Assembly: GCA_011033025.1 (NCBI GenBank)
Contig: WFMF01000065.1
Location: 496,001 to 560,000 of the forward strand
DNA length: 64,000 nt
DNA from: Beroe forskalii
Taxonomy: Eukaryota; Ctenophora; Nuda; Beroida; Beroidae
Direction: 5' to 3'
The stretch's first letter is position 1. Each line of letters starts with the position of its first letter. A program made the translations under genes and the position numbers. Shown here piece after piece: positions 45,811 through 60,231 of the stretch. The notes beneath the pieces are model-generated. The model searched no databases. It was not told the origin of the DNA and was given only the letters and a program-made list of their open reading frames with translations.

Positions 45811-48800
45811 GAACCTCAGAGAGGTACTGAGAAAAACTTCCAAATAATAGATAAAAGTATATGGTTGATAACAATAGGCCGGTGGAGCACAGAATAGATG
45901 GCAGTATACTACAGTGTATGTCTAAACAAACAACCATTGTACGGATAGTACATGAAAAACATTCCACAAACAAATTAAAGCAGCAGAATGAGTAGCAGCA
46001 GGGTAGAACGGCTAAGCAGGTCGCTTGTTATCAATTACTAGCACTATGTCATCTCTGAACGACCGCACAGATTGATATGGTAAAGGTACGTGTGCGCAGG
46101 TCTCGGCATTCCCAGCCATGCAGACGGAGGACTTGTATCGGACATGGTCTATAATCGATAATTTCAGAGTCCTACTTCCGTATTACATCTGGCAAATTAC
46201 TTGACGGTGTGTTGCTTAGGAACGATTACAAGTTACCCTGATCATTCACTTTATGTGCCCTCCGCGCATGACAGACACATCTCGAGTGTCATCTGATTAT
46301 TGGAATTATTATTATTATTATTAGTATTGGTATTATTATTGGTATTATTATTATTATTATGATTAAGTCCCAATGATAAGTGGTATTTTGTACTTCTCGT
46401 GGAGTTATAGTCGTTGAACCCTATTGCTCCATTGTACATAATCGCCTTCTACCAACCTTCGTACAATTGTACCACTATTATTTACCCAAACTGATTTGTG
46501 TACTAGTTAATAAAGAATATTTAATGAAGGGAAGAACAATGACGAATGTTCAATAATAACGATAACTCAGTAACGATAAGTAATCAATCAAGCATATATA
46601 CTTATGCCACTTACTCGACAACAGCTGATGACATTGTCAGGCCAGGTCGGCCTCATTCAAAATGCCGATTTCCGTACATCCAAAGTTAGATAAATAAAGT
46701 TACTGACAGATCTTACAGTCAAATTATCATCTCCCATGACAGAATTTAATTGCTGTAAGGCCTCCACGACTCATACTGTTTCATACAAGTACCCAGCTGT
46801 TCACTGACTTCTGAATTACCAACTTAGCAACGACAAAATCAAAAGATTAAACACGTGTTCTATATTGCTGATTCACCAACACCTTGATAAAGGGAGACTT
46901 TTAGTCAAATTCTGATTTCCTGGCTTCACTGTGCAAATGTGATGTAATCTTTCCTTACAATGATATGATCGGCACACCTGACTTATTAATGTCCTTTGAT
47001 ACCTATCAATTTAAATGGATAAATATATTGCTCTTTTGCCGTATTATATCTCTGAAAACTCAGTAATTGTTTTCCCCGCGAATCATAATATATTACATGT
47101 AGTCCTATGGAAGTACTAAGGATTCCCCATTTAGAACAACGTCGCCTTCGTCTGCTGTTAAACAACGTTAATCATACGGATCAGTTACACTGTCCTGATT
47201 TGAGCATCTTCCGAATCATGAAACACACAGTGAGCTTTGAGCTGTAGCTTGAATATTTATGATTTAAGAGTCTATCGTGCCCCAGTTTTCCATTATATAG
47301 AAAAGACATTTGCGCTCTGGCCTTTGCGATAGAATGAAATAGAAAATGTCTTTTCAGTTATTCAAAGAAGTATGGAAAAGTTGGCGATGATTTGCCATAC
47401 TTAACGAGAGTGAGTAATCAATATTAAAGTGAATTAAACAAAATGCTACGGGAGACGCACTAAATGAAGAAACCTATGAACGATTAGCATAATTTCACAA
47501 TACAATTCAGGTATTAGGCCTTCTTGGTCAAAGTCATGATTCCATGAGTCAAAGCAACATCTGAAATCCTAGATTCCCGTATACTGAAAAAGTAGACCGT
47601 ATTGCCCTTTTATCACTACATTCATATAAAATGGAGTATAATTATTGGAAAAGATAGTCATGACAAATATAAACATGTTAGGATATGTTCCGGGGAGAAT
47701 TTGACGGGAAGTCTGGAGCATCAGCCGGTGCTGTTGACATATGTAATGATTAGAGTAGTTAATAAACCTCTAATAAGTCTAAGGATGGCACACCCTGTGA
47801 AACTACTGAGTGCTTTTTCTGGTTTCCTCCGGTTGCGTGACTGCAAAAAGCATAAAACTAAGAATTATACGCCGGATAATGAGCAGCGTCGAGCCTGGTG
47901 TTCTCTTAATCTCTAAAGTTAACACAGACTCGAACAGTTAACATAGTGCAAGTTTTAAAGTCAATTCCCCACGGCTGACATATGTAACTCTTCATCGGAA
48001 CTAGGTAATTGGAAGTCATAATAAGTGATAATAGACCACATAAGATATCGTTAATGTACTTCAGGGAAGTATAATTCTAGCAGGACACTTTGCCTCCTTT
48101 CCCATGATTTGCTATGAAAGGATACAGAACATGGCCAACACTTCGGAAGTGGACGCCGCACAACTGAATGGAGCTTCTCTTGGAAGGTATCAAACTGGAT
48201 GAGTGGGATATTATTTAGTTTCCACTAATTGGTGGTCTGAAAAGAACGTTCTGGATCCCCTCCAAAGAGAAATAAATCAAATGATACTGATAAGTGATAG
48301 ATATTATCATCTAATTGTCGATTCAAAAGGCCGAAACTTCCGGATTTTACTTCTTCCAAATCTCGTTTAAAATGAATAAATGTCCACAATTCGAACTTTC
48401 AACTCCCTTTGGAGAAATAGTCCCAAATTCTAAGTATATCGGAGAAGATGCCCGTGATTACCGATTGCGTCTGGCACGCATTGCATATCTGCAAAGTCCC
48501 ATTGATCTGACTAAGTACCGAATGTAAATTCGTAATGAGTCATTATTCAGAGACATTGTGTAGTCTCACTCTCTCCAGATCGTGAAACTTCATGTTTTCT
48601 TTTTGCGAAAAGGAGAAGCTAATAAGTCAGATTCTGGGCTGCTGCAGGACTTGGAGCGGCCTAAACAAACGTGAGAGAGTTGCAACAAACGTGACGGACT
48701 TCAAAACTGTCAGATAAACGGTCACAAAGGAAAGCAATTACCCGTGCTATAGATCAGGTGAACGTAGAAAAGGATGGTCTTATAGTCCCGCACTTCCTAC

Positions 48801-49899
48801 TTTCCCACCTGACGGGACAGGGAAGAGGCCGTGTGTAAACAACGGGTTACCCTAGTGATACCCTAGTGATATCCCATATTACTCCTTCACAAACCACCAC
48901 GCTATCTAATCCCTGTTCAGGGGTATCACGTTCTCTGTCGGAATTCGATGGATATTCTCACCCGGAATTAGGTAAACAATCTATATACGTACAACTAGGA
49001 ACCCTTCATGACGCTTGTAAAATCATTGGTTCTGTCAAAAAGAATGTAGGTTCTGATAGTTCAAAGATGAAAGCACACCTTTGCAACCGGTGACGGAGGC
49101 CCGGACGTGCTATGATCGGTATTAAGTCTTTGTAAAAGCTTTAATCGTGCCAGATGTGAGCTGAGCTGTGGCTACTCCTGTCTAAATCACGTGTAAATAC
49201 TAGAGTTTTACCAGTAACTGTATTTACACCTGCCTGAATAACCATTACAATTCTAATTCGTTTACAACTGAGTAAGTAGAATTAATACATTGAAATGAAA
49301 GAGAATTGAAATAAATGAATGAAAGAATAAAGATCAAATTAATTAATCAGGAAAGCTTTGCTAAGGTACCTGAACCGTTATTGAGATCAAAGGACGTTGT
49401 GCTGACTGATGACTGAGGCAATCGGCACCGGATGAAAATATTAAAATGATATTTAGCTCAAGGGATTGAAGTTTAAACGAGATAACTGATAAGAGAGTTT
49501 TTTTTCATATTTAGCTTCTCACCACAGCCGATCTACTCTTATCAACTGACCATTTTAAACTCTGATAATGACGTCACTCTCAACTACGTATGATTTTTGA
49601 GGAAACAAATGCAACTGTTATAATTCCCACCAGCTTTTAACATCTGTGACGAGTACATCGAAATGATATCCAATAATATTTCTGCTACTAAAATCAAACT
49701 ACTTAAGTCAAAATACTCGGAGTTATACCAGGATTAAATAATAACTTTCGGATTGGTGATTTCGTAGAGTGATTAAGGATGTACAGGCAAATTGCAAGTC
49801 AATGTAGTAATGTACCTGATTACTGCCGATTTTATCCGCACAAACTAAGATAATCGAGGAATAATTACATTCGATGAAATCAGAACAACGACGTGCACT
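45811..49899. other. Region of about 4 kb without a supportable gene
   Basis: An ATT microsatellite, interrupted by GTATTGG, lies at 46299-46361. Frames reach 104 codons (47602-47916) with no family signature. Nothing else recognised. Confidence 0.5.
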
Positions 49900-51292
49900 G
49901 TAGTTTGATCTCATCAGTACCACATGTTGCCTCAAAAACAGGCCCATTTCTCTCACAAGCTTAGTAATGAAAATATTTGAAAAAAGTTTGCACAATATCC
50001 TCCATGAAAAATGCAAAGACAAAATTTCTACCCTACAGCACGGTTTTTGCCTAATCGCTCATGCACAACACAAATGATAAATTACGTTGACGCTCTTACG
50101 TTAAATCTAAATGATAAAATCTCCACTGATGTTATATATTTCGATTTTGCAAAAAGCATTTGATAGTGTTAATCATGACATAATTTTAGAGAAACTGAAA
50201 TTTTCTTATGGCATCGATGGGTACCTACTGAGATTCATTAAAGAATACCTTAAAGGAAGGCAACAGTGCGTATCCATTGATGGTTCTCTTTCAGGCATGT
50301 CCCCAGTTCTGTCTGGGGTACCCCAAGGATCTATTTTAGGTCCATTGCTCTTTGTCTTGTTTATTAACGATATAACTGAGGTTATTGATATTTCAACCAA
50401 GATTCTTCTCTATGCTGATGATATGAAAATCTTTAGGCAAATAAACAATGAACACGATCGTGTAATCTTGCAACAAGATATCAGCTCTCTCCAAAAGTGG
50501 GCTGAACGTAATAAAATGCGTTTCCACCTTGATAAATGTAAAGTTCTCAATTGTAAATTAAGTAATAAGGCAAGCAGTAATTTTGAATATTATCTCTATG
50601 ATACGAAACTTGACTACACGGATAACGAAAAAGATTTAGGAGTGCAAGTTATCCCGTCTCTAAAATGGAATGCCCAGCACAAAAAACTACTAAATAAGGC
50701 CAGTCAAAAAATTGGCCTTCTGCGAAGAAATTGCTCCTTCAATAGAAACACCAATCAACGTAAAATTCTATTTTTAGCCATAATTCGGTCACAGTTTGAG
50801 CATTGTTCACAAATCTGGAGGCCAGTGCACAAAACAAACATTGATAAGTTTGAAGCCATGCAGAAAAGAGCCATTAAGTGGGTTTTCAGTGAAGATTTCT
50901 GCAGTTACACTAAATCAGAATACCACCTAAAATTGAAGAATCTAGATGTCCTGCCGATGAAGTACAAGTTTGATTATAATGACTTGGTCTTGTTCTATAA
51001 GATGTTCAATCATCCAAGCCCATTTTCAAGTATCCCTGGTTATCTTAGGAAGAAGCACCTCCCCGACCCAAAATTAACTCGATATACTAGGAGTATGTCA
51101 TCATCTGATGAACTCCAATTAGAATGTTCTATAAAACCTAGAATAGACGTTTTCAAAAACTCATTTTTCTACCGTACACATCTACGTTGGAATGAAGTTC
51201 CATTGAATATAAGATCTGAAAATTGCTTAACAGCCTTTAAGACTAAACTAAAGGAATATCTCTGGATGAAGGCGGACAGTGAATTTGACTAA
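49900..51292 (+). pseudogene. Non-LTR retrotransposon reverse transcriptase, 5'-truncated and frameshifted
   Basis: The fragment starts inside the RT fingers with RPISLTSLVMKIFEK (about 49944), in one frame. The frame changes in a T run at 50044-50048, where one base appears missing, and again in an A run at 50151-50155, where one base appears extra. It then stays open to the stop at 51292. Within the 393-codon frame, the catalytic palm motifs are GVPQGSILGPLL (69-80) and LLYADDMK (99-106, YADD intact at 101-104). After them come the thumb-like KWNAQHKK and the RSQFEHCSQIW and AMQKRAIKW motifs typical of the Jockey/CR1/L2-like LINEs. The enzyme would copy element RNA at a nicked target. The endonuclease domain and ORF1 are absent, as expected of 5' truncation. 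A dead copy. Confidence 0.85.
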
Positions 51293-51883
51293 TTTTGGTA
51301 AACATGAATAATGAGAGAACAGCGATTTGTTGCCAGTGTTTTCCTATGACATGCATAATAAAAGGCGAAAGGTACAGGCAAGGGACAGAAGGATTGGTAA
51401 GGGACAGGGAGACGAGGAAAAGGTTCAAAAGGGATGCATATTTTGTTCATGATAGGGACCACCAGGATCAGGCTCACCACCCACATCACACATTCCATAC
51501 ATCTTTTTGAATATTTCAGAGTTTTATATCACTCAGAGTAATAAAAGCAATTCATCATTATTATTCTATTATATTTGACATCATTATTATTTTATTATAT
51601 TTGCAATTTTACCAACTATGTAATCAACCAATTGTGTGATTTAAGATTTTTGAGGGCGTAATTGTGCAGCATAGAGTAGTCTCGACTACTCTGCACGTGC
51701 CCCACTCATAGCATATGCAACAAGTTAGGCTTTACTATGTTTATGTTTTATTCAACTATGATTATTCAAATCTTTTGGTTGGGGCACCCTCATGTTTCAT
51801 GAATGATTTTATATAGGGCAAATGACAATGTATAATTTGTTGTGTATACTATTTGTGATTTTAAATAAAAAAAAAAAAAAAAA
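51293..51883 (+). mobile_element. 3'UTR and poly(A) tail of the LINE copy
   Basis: The sequence after the RT stop has several AATAAA-like signals (AGTAATAAAAGC at about 51537) and ends in a run of 17 A at 51867-51883, after TTTTAAAT. This marks the 3' end of the insertion. Confidence 0.7.
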
Positions 51884-54800
51884 GTGTACCGATGAACATG
51901 ATAATTCTACAAAAATAAAATCACTGAATTTCTTATCGTTGACCTACTGGAATTGTTTACCAATAATTCCAAGGTACAAACTCATTAGAATGGGCCAATG
52001 TCGAGTGTCGATTTACAAAGAGTCATAACTTCAAAGAGGCTGTTCGTTCACTTTCAGCTGGTATAATTCATTATGTACGTGTGTCTTGAGACTTGATATG
52101 AATTAACTCTGAATGCCTTTTAATGAAAGTAAAAGTTTGATTGTCCTGAAATTGGAACTGTATAGATATTGAATACAGAAACTTAAAATATGAAGTTTTG
52201 TAGAAGCATTTATATTGGGCACCTGGTACACAAGATATTGCAAAATCAACGAAAACGACCGGAAAAAGATAAAATTTTAAATTATCAACAACTGCTTTAA
52301 TCGCAAATGGCCAGAGATAAAACCTTATTGGTGTAACCTGAACTGCTTTAATACTTGGTTGAACGTTGGGAGAATTCCAGAAACGACCGGAGAATGGAAA
52401 TATTGGTGCCAGGAAGTTTCCCGAATTTCCAGTGAAATTCCGGATATGGAGCAATGTACACAGTTCAAAATGAAACTTTTTCAGTTTCAAATCACCCACT
52501 ATCTTGTTTTCTTCGGTGACCTAGATACCCGATAAGTAGTATTTACTATGCACAGCCTTGCCTCTGATTGGAGTTTCTACCATTTTCCGAGTTACCCACG
52601 CTAATATTTCTCGTCTCCGGTCCAATGAGATTTCACCTCTGGTCTCTGCTGAGCCCTCGCATTGCAATTAACGAAGCAGAGCCTTACTGTGCCGCCCCTA
52701 TTCCTCCTGTGTTTGCACACTTAGCCGGAATTTCATGTTTTTAGCTTTTCCTTCTGAGACCTCTTTAACCGTATTTTACCCAATGCAATCTCCCTTTGTT
52801 GTTAACGGACGTGATGTGCAATAATAAAAGGCTAGAAAATACCATCGGGTAAGGAAAATGAGACTTTAGATCAAGAGATACTATAGGCATACTGTAATCA
52901 CGGCTGAGGATTGGCTTCTAATTATCTTTATAAAGCTGACTAATAACTAAACAAAGTTGAATACATGGAAGAAACTATGTGAACATCACTTGCTACATAT
53001 TTTCACGGTGATTGTAAAAGAAGTGACGAGCACGCTAATGCTTTTCCTGTCATTATCTATTGACTTATTGACATTTGACATGGATGTCGGTCGACAGAGC
53101 TGGTTGTGGTTTCAAGCACAGAGCGATATAAGGCTTGTTCACGCAAGTGGTTATACGATCATCACATGGGTTTATGATTAAAGTATGTGTACGATAAGCT
53201 CGTCAATACTAATTCGAGACAATACTAATCCACATGTAACATAGATTCAAAGCTGTCTTCCCGGTCTTCGGCACTTATTTCAGTACGCCTTTAAATCCCA
53301 ACAGGGCTCAAGAGAAAAATGTGGCTGTTGACTAATTTCAGTGTTTCCAATCACATATTTCGCAGGACAGTCCAACTACAGTGTATCTTCAGATTATAGT
53401 CTAAAGTCTATAGCCAGACCGGGTTAGACCAGCTCGATTCTACATTTCATCATGTGTGACTGACTTGCTTCAAACGCTAGACGACTGTAACCCAGGACTA
53501 TTTGGTTCGTACTCAGCCTCGAAGATAACTGTTCCTCTGTTGTCTGTGTAGGAGACTGTGGCTGGTGTGATCAGTGATGAATGTTATAAGGCAACACTGA
53601 GGAGAGCTGTCTAGTGTCTAGTGTCCACTAAGCGTCTAAGAGGGCTGGTAATATGCCATTTGGTATGCCTAGCGTGAGCTGGGTATAGTGATACATGTGT
53701 TATGTGGGGGATTACCCACCATGACTCTGTCACAGTACTGTCTGCAGTGAACTAGCTGTGTGCGAGCAAATACAAGGTTTCACTGAACACGGAGTCAAAC
53801 AATTCCCATGAGCTCCTGGTCGAGACAGTTGGTAGCTCAAACAAATAAAGTGATGTTCATCTAAAATCTGTGCAATCAAATTCATCAGCGCAAACTTTAG
53901 CTAGCAGCTGTTCGAGTAAGTAGTAGATGTTAATTTCAGGGCTCGCATGAAGTCAGCTTTGTAGCTCGCAACACATGACTCTGCCGATAGTCATGTGTAA
54001 AGAGCCCTCACTATATGGGTCGTGTACCACGAATAGGCTGCTGTTAGTGACGTCCTTTTCAGGGTTTAAGCTGACAAATAGTTCCCATGTAGCTGCACAT
54101 TGGCGCGTATACTGAGGTACTTGGTAGCTGCGATGATTATCGTCTTTGTTATTATGAATCCTGTTATTAGTGATGTGCTACGTTATCTACAAGGCATCAG
54201 GAAAAGACTTGTGAAAGTCGGGGTGACTCTACCAAGTCTCTGTTCTAAATTCACTGCACAGTCCTTGGTATTTAATATTTAATATTCTACCCTAGCCTTA
54301 CACGATAAACTTTGAAGACAAAATTAATGAGTTTCATCTTAGATGTAATCGTGAAATTTCATAAAAGTTACGGCTTAATTAAGATAAACAACTTCTTGAC
54401 TTCTTTGAGCTCCGTGCTTCCCGAGTGGAAGTATGGCAAAGCATTAGTTAAAATTTTCGTACAGGAACGTAATTTCCGCAGTGGAATAGCAGATTGCGCT
54501 CGGTTGACGTAACGTCTGCTGCGGATTTAGTCGTCAAACGACAACACAAATTCGAGGAAAGATTACGCGAATCCGAGGAAAAGCTGTAATCCATCATTAT
54601 AGTGACTGTAAACCAGGAGTGACAAGAAAATAAGTCCTTAATTCGCATGACATAGTAGTGCGGTGTGAGGTAAGGCTCGTGGGCTGTTTCAAACACATGT
54701 AACCACCACCGGCTCATACTGTCAGCAAACTTCTGGAGTAATAATCTGCTAAATTCATTGTGTGAGCAGTGAAGCCATCCGCGGGATGCGTTATCACCAG

Positions 54801-55172
54801 ATTTGAATATATTGCACAGGTTATATGGTGTAAACTGTAAGATTTGCAACTCTGATCAAACATAACATAAAATAAACCGAAGTCTTTTAAAATTGCAAAA
54901 TTATAATCGCTTTAAAATGTCTTCTCGCAAAGTGGCGATTGAAAAAAGTGGCAATTGAAATTTGAAAAAAAAATCGAAAAAATTAAGCAAATAACCGTTA
55001 GTAAAATTTCGATAAAAAATCATTTATAAAGGATTAGGCTTTAATCGTTGGGAGCTGCCCTTTGACAAACTGTTAATGAACTCATTATCTTTTGATCCTC
55101 ATAATATGACGTACAACCTAATTACCTAATCAGGTCTGCTCTTCCCTCTAGATTAGAGTAAAATATGATATA
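51884..55172. other. Region of about 3.3 kb, no gene seen
   Basis: The longest frame is 142 codons on the minus strand (52071-52499), Phe-rich with no domain. No repeats recognised. Confidence 0.5.
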
Positions 55173-55553
55173 CCTTACAAGACATATTTAAAAGGTACGA
55201 AATTTGGGGATTAAGGATTTTGTTCCCCAAAATCCCCAAAATTATTTTTAATTGCGGGTTTGTGATTTGACTAACAGTGCATAAAATATGGAATTCCCAG
55301 ACAAATTTCAATGAGTATATCAGTGCAGAAGAGTTCAAAATATCTAAAATGGTCCAAATGAACTCAGAAAGGGATCTGGAAATTTTTGATCACCTCATAA
55401 TATGATTCCCAAAAGTTAACTTAATTTTCGAATCTGAAAAAGGCGAAAATACCCTTATTTAATTTAATCAGGACTTTTGAAAAAATCCCATATTTTCACA
55501 CCCAAAATTTCGATCCCCGGAATTATTGTCACATGTTATTTTATCTTGTAAGG
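55173..55553. mobile_element. TA-flanked MITE, second copy of the 30162 family (inverted)
   Basis: It begins CCTTACAAGACATATTT and ends TATCTTGTAAGG, with TA outside each end. The body is the reverse complement of 30162-30451, with an extra segment of about 90 bases. Noncoding. Confidence 0.8.
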
Positions 55554-58500
55554 TAGATAATTTGAATATTACGCACTCTATTATCATAATTATTTCTTAC
55601 AGTAGAATATAGATAAACCTAAAAACATGTCTATCAAAAGGCAACCATATGCAAAGTTTGAGTGACCACAAATAACAATTATGTTATACACGAAGTTACT
55701 TTCTATTATTTATACAACCCGTACTCAAAAATAGACGCCCGTAGCGTCACCAATTCGCCTCGTTAAGCTATGATAATGACGTAATCCCAACCACCAACAC
55801 GTCAAATGATCTGCATAAAAGTATAAAGGCACGTCAATGGGGGCGGTGCTGGGACCATGGCTTCTATTGAAAACACTGAAATATGTAAATTGCAGAGTGT
55901 TCCTAATCACTCAGCAACATGTGTTGGGATATATGTCAAATCCTTTGTAGAGATAGATACAGCTATAGCAGTGTCGCATAAGTAGCGGTATCCTACGGAG
56001 TAGTTACAAGTAGGCCGACTCAGGTTAACAAGCTGATTTATATGCATACCTAGCACAGTAGCACACATTGGAGGTGCCCAGCTGGTTCAAATCCACCGCG
56101 CTTTACTTGGATGTACCTGGATGTACCTGGTTTACTTTGATAAGCCGTGCAGCGTCCATCTGCTGACCATGGGATAATCCTAGATATCACTGTCACCGTC
56201 CCCTTTTCGAGGGATGGTGATTGGGGCGATACTACAAAAGGTACCACAATACAAATGAAATGCCTCGAATACAAACCCTAATTATGCTAGTAGACCTCTA
56301 TAATTATGCCGGGGGATTGGTATTCTACTGTTCAATATCCGCGCATTAATTATTTCGCCTATTATATAATTGCATTGCTATAATCTTTGTAAAAATAGAA
56401 TATGCACTGGTTTTAGACGCTGTGCTTTATTGAGCCCCATGGAGGGATGTATTATTCATAGGATAGAACTTTATTCAGGGAATGTGTTATATGTGAAATC
56501 AATGTATAAATTCCAAGGCAAGTGTAGTTACTATCGAATGAAGGTAAATGACTGAATAGATGGATGCAATTTAGTACGTTCAATTCAGTAAAAGGCTCTT
56601 TAAGCTTCTTAATAACAGGCATTATGATATTCAAACGAGCAACAACCGCTGTAAATGATACTATTGGCACCACCAGTTAAGCGCTTCGTATTATTTTACC
56701 CGCTGTGTGCCACGACTCGACCAATCAGGGTTCAGATTCACCCCTCTGCGGCGGGTAAACTTACATTGAAGTTGTGACTAAACCGTTGTCACAGAGTCTT
56801 GAAGGAGACCTAACGGCAACAAAGTCAGGTGCTGATTGATACAGAATAATATTAATGTCGTGACAGTTCATGAATTGTAGTTAAAACAAACACCCAAAGG
56901 CACAAACAAACATGGTCCGCGGAGTTAATAAAATGTTGCAGGTACTGGGTATGATAAGAAAATGTGACAGCTAAGATGTTTCAACATGTCATAATTATTT
57001 TCGTCAACTCACGGAAAAAATTCGTACGACTATCGGTGGCAACCCTTCTTTGAGCCACAAACCTGTTTCTAGGGGAGTTTGCAACCCTTGGCTGAGCTTG
57101 GAACACGAAATCATCTTAAAACGATCACTCTAAGCACTGACCGCGGAATTCGGCACGAATTCAAAAGTTACAAAGGAAGTTAAACGTTTCGTTACCGAAT
57201 CGGTGTAAATGTATTAACGTTAATGCTAAGTTATCAAATCTTATTAAGGTTTACTCCTAGAATTCATTATCTCTCTAGTGTATATATGTTTGCAGAGCTA
57301 ATAACTTGTAGGGTTATAGGGGGGTATACGGTGAGAGGGCGTGTAGATCTCAACTATAGCAGGGATAGCGACAACCAAACGAACAGGTGGAATAAACGCT
57401 AAACATAATACTATAATATTATAATATCACGATGAGAAGACTTTGTTTAAAGTCTGGCGTACGGCATTTTACCGGGCGCTTTCCACAGACCTGCACAACA
57501 AATAAAAACGACATGCAGAGGCTTTAGGAAAACGGTGTTTCTTTCCTGGATGTTCCAACCACATACTTGAGTGTTTCTACCGCTTATACCGTCCATTAAA
57601 AAGAGTCTGAAAACCTGATTTGCCTATCTATTATTTGCTGGCCTCCCTCCACTGACATGTGTTGATGAGTCACATAACCATTGTTTAACATGGGATATAC
57701 AGGGTTTTAGCTTACTCCGGAGTTCCGGACTACTTCATCCTTCGCGTCAGCCTGGATTAATACCTGGTCTGTCCTGGTTCATCGTATGATAGCACTGAGG
57801 TACCTACTCTACAACACAGTAGCACTCGCTGGGGACTAAACGATACTTTCTACGCGGACAGTATGCAGTTATACTTATATCGCTATTGTTTATTAATAGC
57901 TTCGCGGTGTGCTTCTTATCGTTAGGGTGAGAGTTATCATGGTGCGCTGCCTCCTAATTCTGAGTCGTCCTACAGACAGCATAGGGGCTCAGTTTATTGG
58001 AACATCAGTAGCTGCCATAGATCTGTATGCCACGTTGGCCTGGCTCTGTGCTGTTGTAGGTCTAGTGCAGACCTCACTCTTACGCCGGCCTTGCTCCAGT
58101 CAAGTGCAGATCTATTGCAGGTCTGGCGCTGGTCTGGTGCCAGTCAAGGGCAGATCTAATGTAGGTCTGGCGCTGGTCTGGTGCATGCTAATGGCGCAGA
58201 TTTTGTGCAAGTTTGGCGCTGGTGCAGCGCTAGTCCTAGGTCGGTTTAACGCAGGACTTGTGGTGACGTGTGGTGCATGTCGTGCGTTGGTATGGTGCCA
58301 GTATAATGCAGGTATACATAGTGCCGGTATATCATTTGCCACTTTAAATGCAACTACTGAGTACTGGTGTTAAGGTTCGTACCATACACCCAAAAATATC
58401 ACATTATACTCACGTTGAATTGGTGGAGTTCAGCGGCATTGTAACACGGTGTTCCTCCATGTGAAGTACTGAATGTGGAAGAGAAGGTCCGAACTACGAA

Positions 58501-60230
58501 ATATTCGATTTCAATCAATAGATTCCCCCAGAATCTTGCCTTTGAACTCAAACTCTCGGATTTGAGTAAAATATGAAATATCTTAAAGATTGCCCATAAG
58601 CTCAAGAATTTAAGAGATCAAGAAAAATGTCACTGAATTGTTGAGAATGCAGCACTGATTAACTATCGAGTGTCGGGTCTGTCTTCAAAGTGATCTCAAA
58701 TTATAGGTATGCTCATGGTGTAATTTAGTTAACAATGAAACATAATTTTCGCTCAGCTATTTGGTCGCCGTTCTAATTTTCCAGGATATAACCTTTCTAT
58801 TATCCAAATCTCAAAACCAACGAATCCATTCTTCCACAAGCATTTCCCACGCAATCACTCAGCGCGATCCACCCAAAAGTACGATTAAAAGCTTTTGTTA
58901 CTGAATACCTTCATTCCTAGGACCTATGATCGCGGCGTTCAATAATTTACGACTAGATTTCACTGACGCAATTAGATATATTTGGAAAGTAACAAAAGGA
59001 CAAAGAAGTTCTAAGGCTTCCACCAGTACCTAATGTTGGTGCTTCACTTGTTTTAATATGAAGGGTCCTATGAAAACCTTAACATAAAGTTCTAATTTAT
59101 CGTTTTAGATTTTGCTTCATCTGATGAAACTGAGAATACTACGTACTGCATCGACATGCAGTACTCACGGCCAAACTCATTACTTTTAACAACAACGTAG
59201 CAAAAACAATAATTTCTTGTATCAGCTTCCGATGATTCGTATGCACTATACTGTGACCCCTGGAGCTCTAAGGTGAGCTCAGAGCTGAGTAGATTGTAAT
59301 ATGTAAATTCACGCTTAATTTCATGTCGCACAGTCGATTGTTCGCTTCTCACTGGACAATTTGTTGAATTACGTTAGTTGACTCCCGGGCGACTAATATG
59401 TGGCGGGTCACACAATTCATAGAAACTTTGTTTAGTTCTGAGAACAAAAGGAACAATGATTGACGAGCCTGTACATTATACAACGGGCTGTCTTTGTTCT
59501 GCAGGAATAGGTAGGGATGCCATTTTAATTAGTCTGAAAATAGGGTTCCTGTTATATTCCTGAGAAGTAGACTGGAGCGCCTTATTACTGTCACAATCAG
59601 TGGTTATTCGGGTTACCTTTTCTGACAACTGTGTGCAGGGACCTGGACATTAACTTCAGGTGGCCTGTGAATAGTGAAACAATTTCCAGGCTTTGTACCC
59701 CCAAACTTAATTTTATTTTCCATGCTTACTCCTACATGCACATGGTAACTCAAAAGTCTGGAAGAATGAGTATTACAGTAATTTGGGGACTGTGGGGGAG
59801 GGTGAATTGGACATGGATCTGAATGGATGTTAAGCTCGAGGTTCAAACAACTTTCCTCCTCGAATTATTGAACGACAAGTTTTACTATGAAAACAAAGCC
59901 AGTTTGTTGCACCTTCCTCCAATATCCACAAAGGACTAAGGCGAATCTGTCAGATAAAAGATTTGCGTAAGATACCATGTACTTAGTTGCTTGGGATACC
60001 AAGTGTCTGGGTACCTACACTTGGAACTGGTATATAACACTCGTGGTAGTTGTGTTCGTGCAGTATGAGTGTTCATGTGCCCAGCCTCATCCATTATACG
60101 AAGACAGGGGAGTTAAGATCCTGATTCTTAACATTACCTATGTCTTCAGTCTCACGTAAATGAGATCAACAGAAGAACTTAGAAGCACTAGACGAAGAAG
60201 CTTGGCACTTCCTGAGTCAAGCAGTGAGCT
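55554..60230. other. Region of about 4.7 kb, no gene seen
   Basis: A degenerate tandem stretch with GGTCTGGCGCTGGTCTGGTG lies at about 58118-58260 and underlies a 154-codon Gly/Val/Leu-rich frame (57909-58373) that I consider spurious. A GAATTC-flanked adaptor-like string occurs at 57146-57162. No domains or RNA genes are convincing. Confidence 0.5.
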
Positions 60231-60231
60231 G

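Noticed and set aside
52071..52499. 142-codon minus-strand frame
   Set aside because: Low-complexity Phe-rich translation without homology I recognise.
56050..56110. tRNA-like A box (TAGCACAGTAG) and B box (GGTTCAAATCC)
   Set aside because: Spacing is plausible, but I could not form acceptor, D and anticodon stems. At most an old SINE promoter.
57909..58373. 154-codon plus-strand frame
   Set aside because: Its middle is a degenerate GGTCTGGCGCTGG tandem repeat; no domain.
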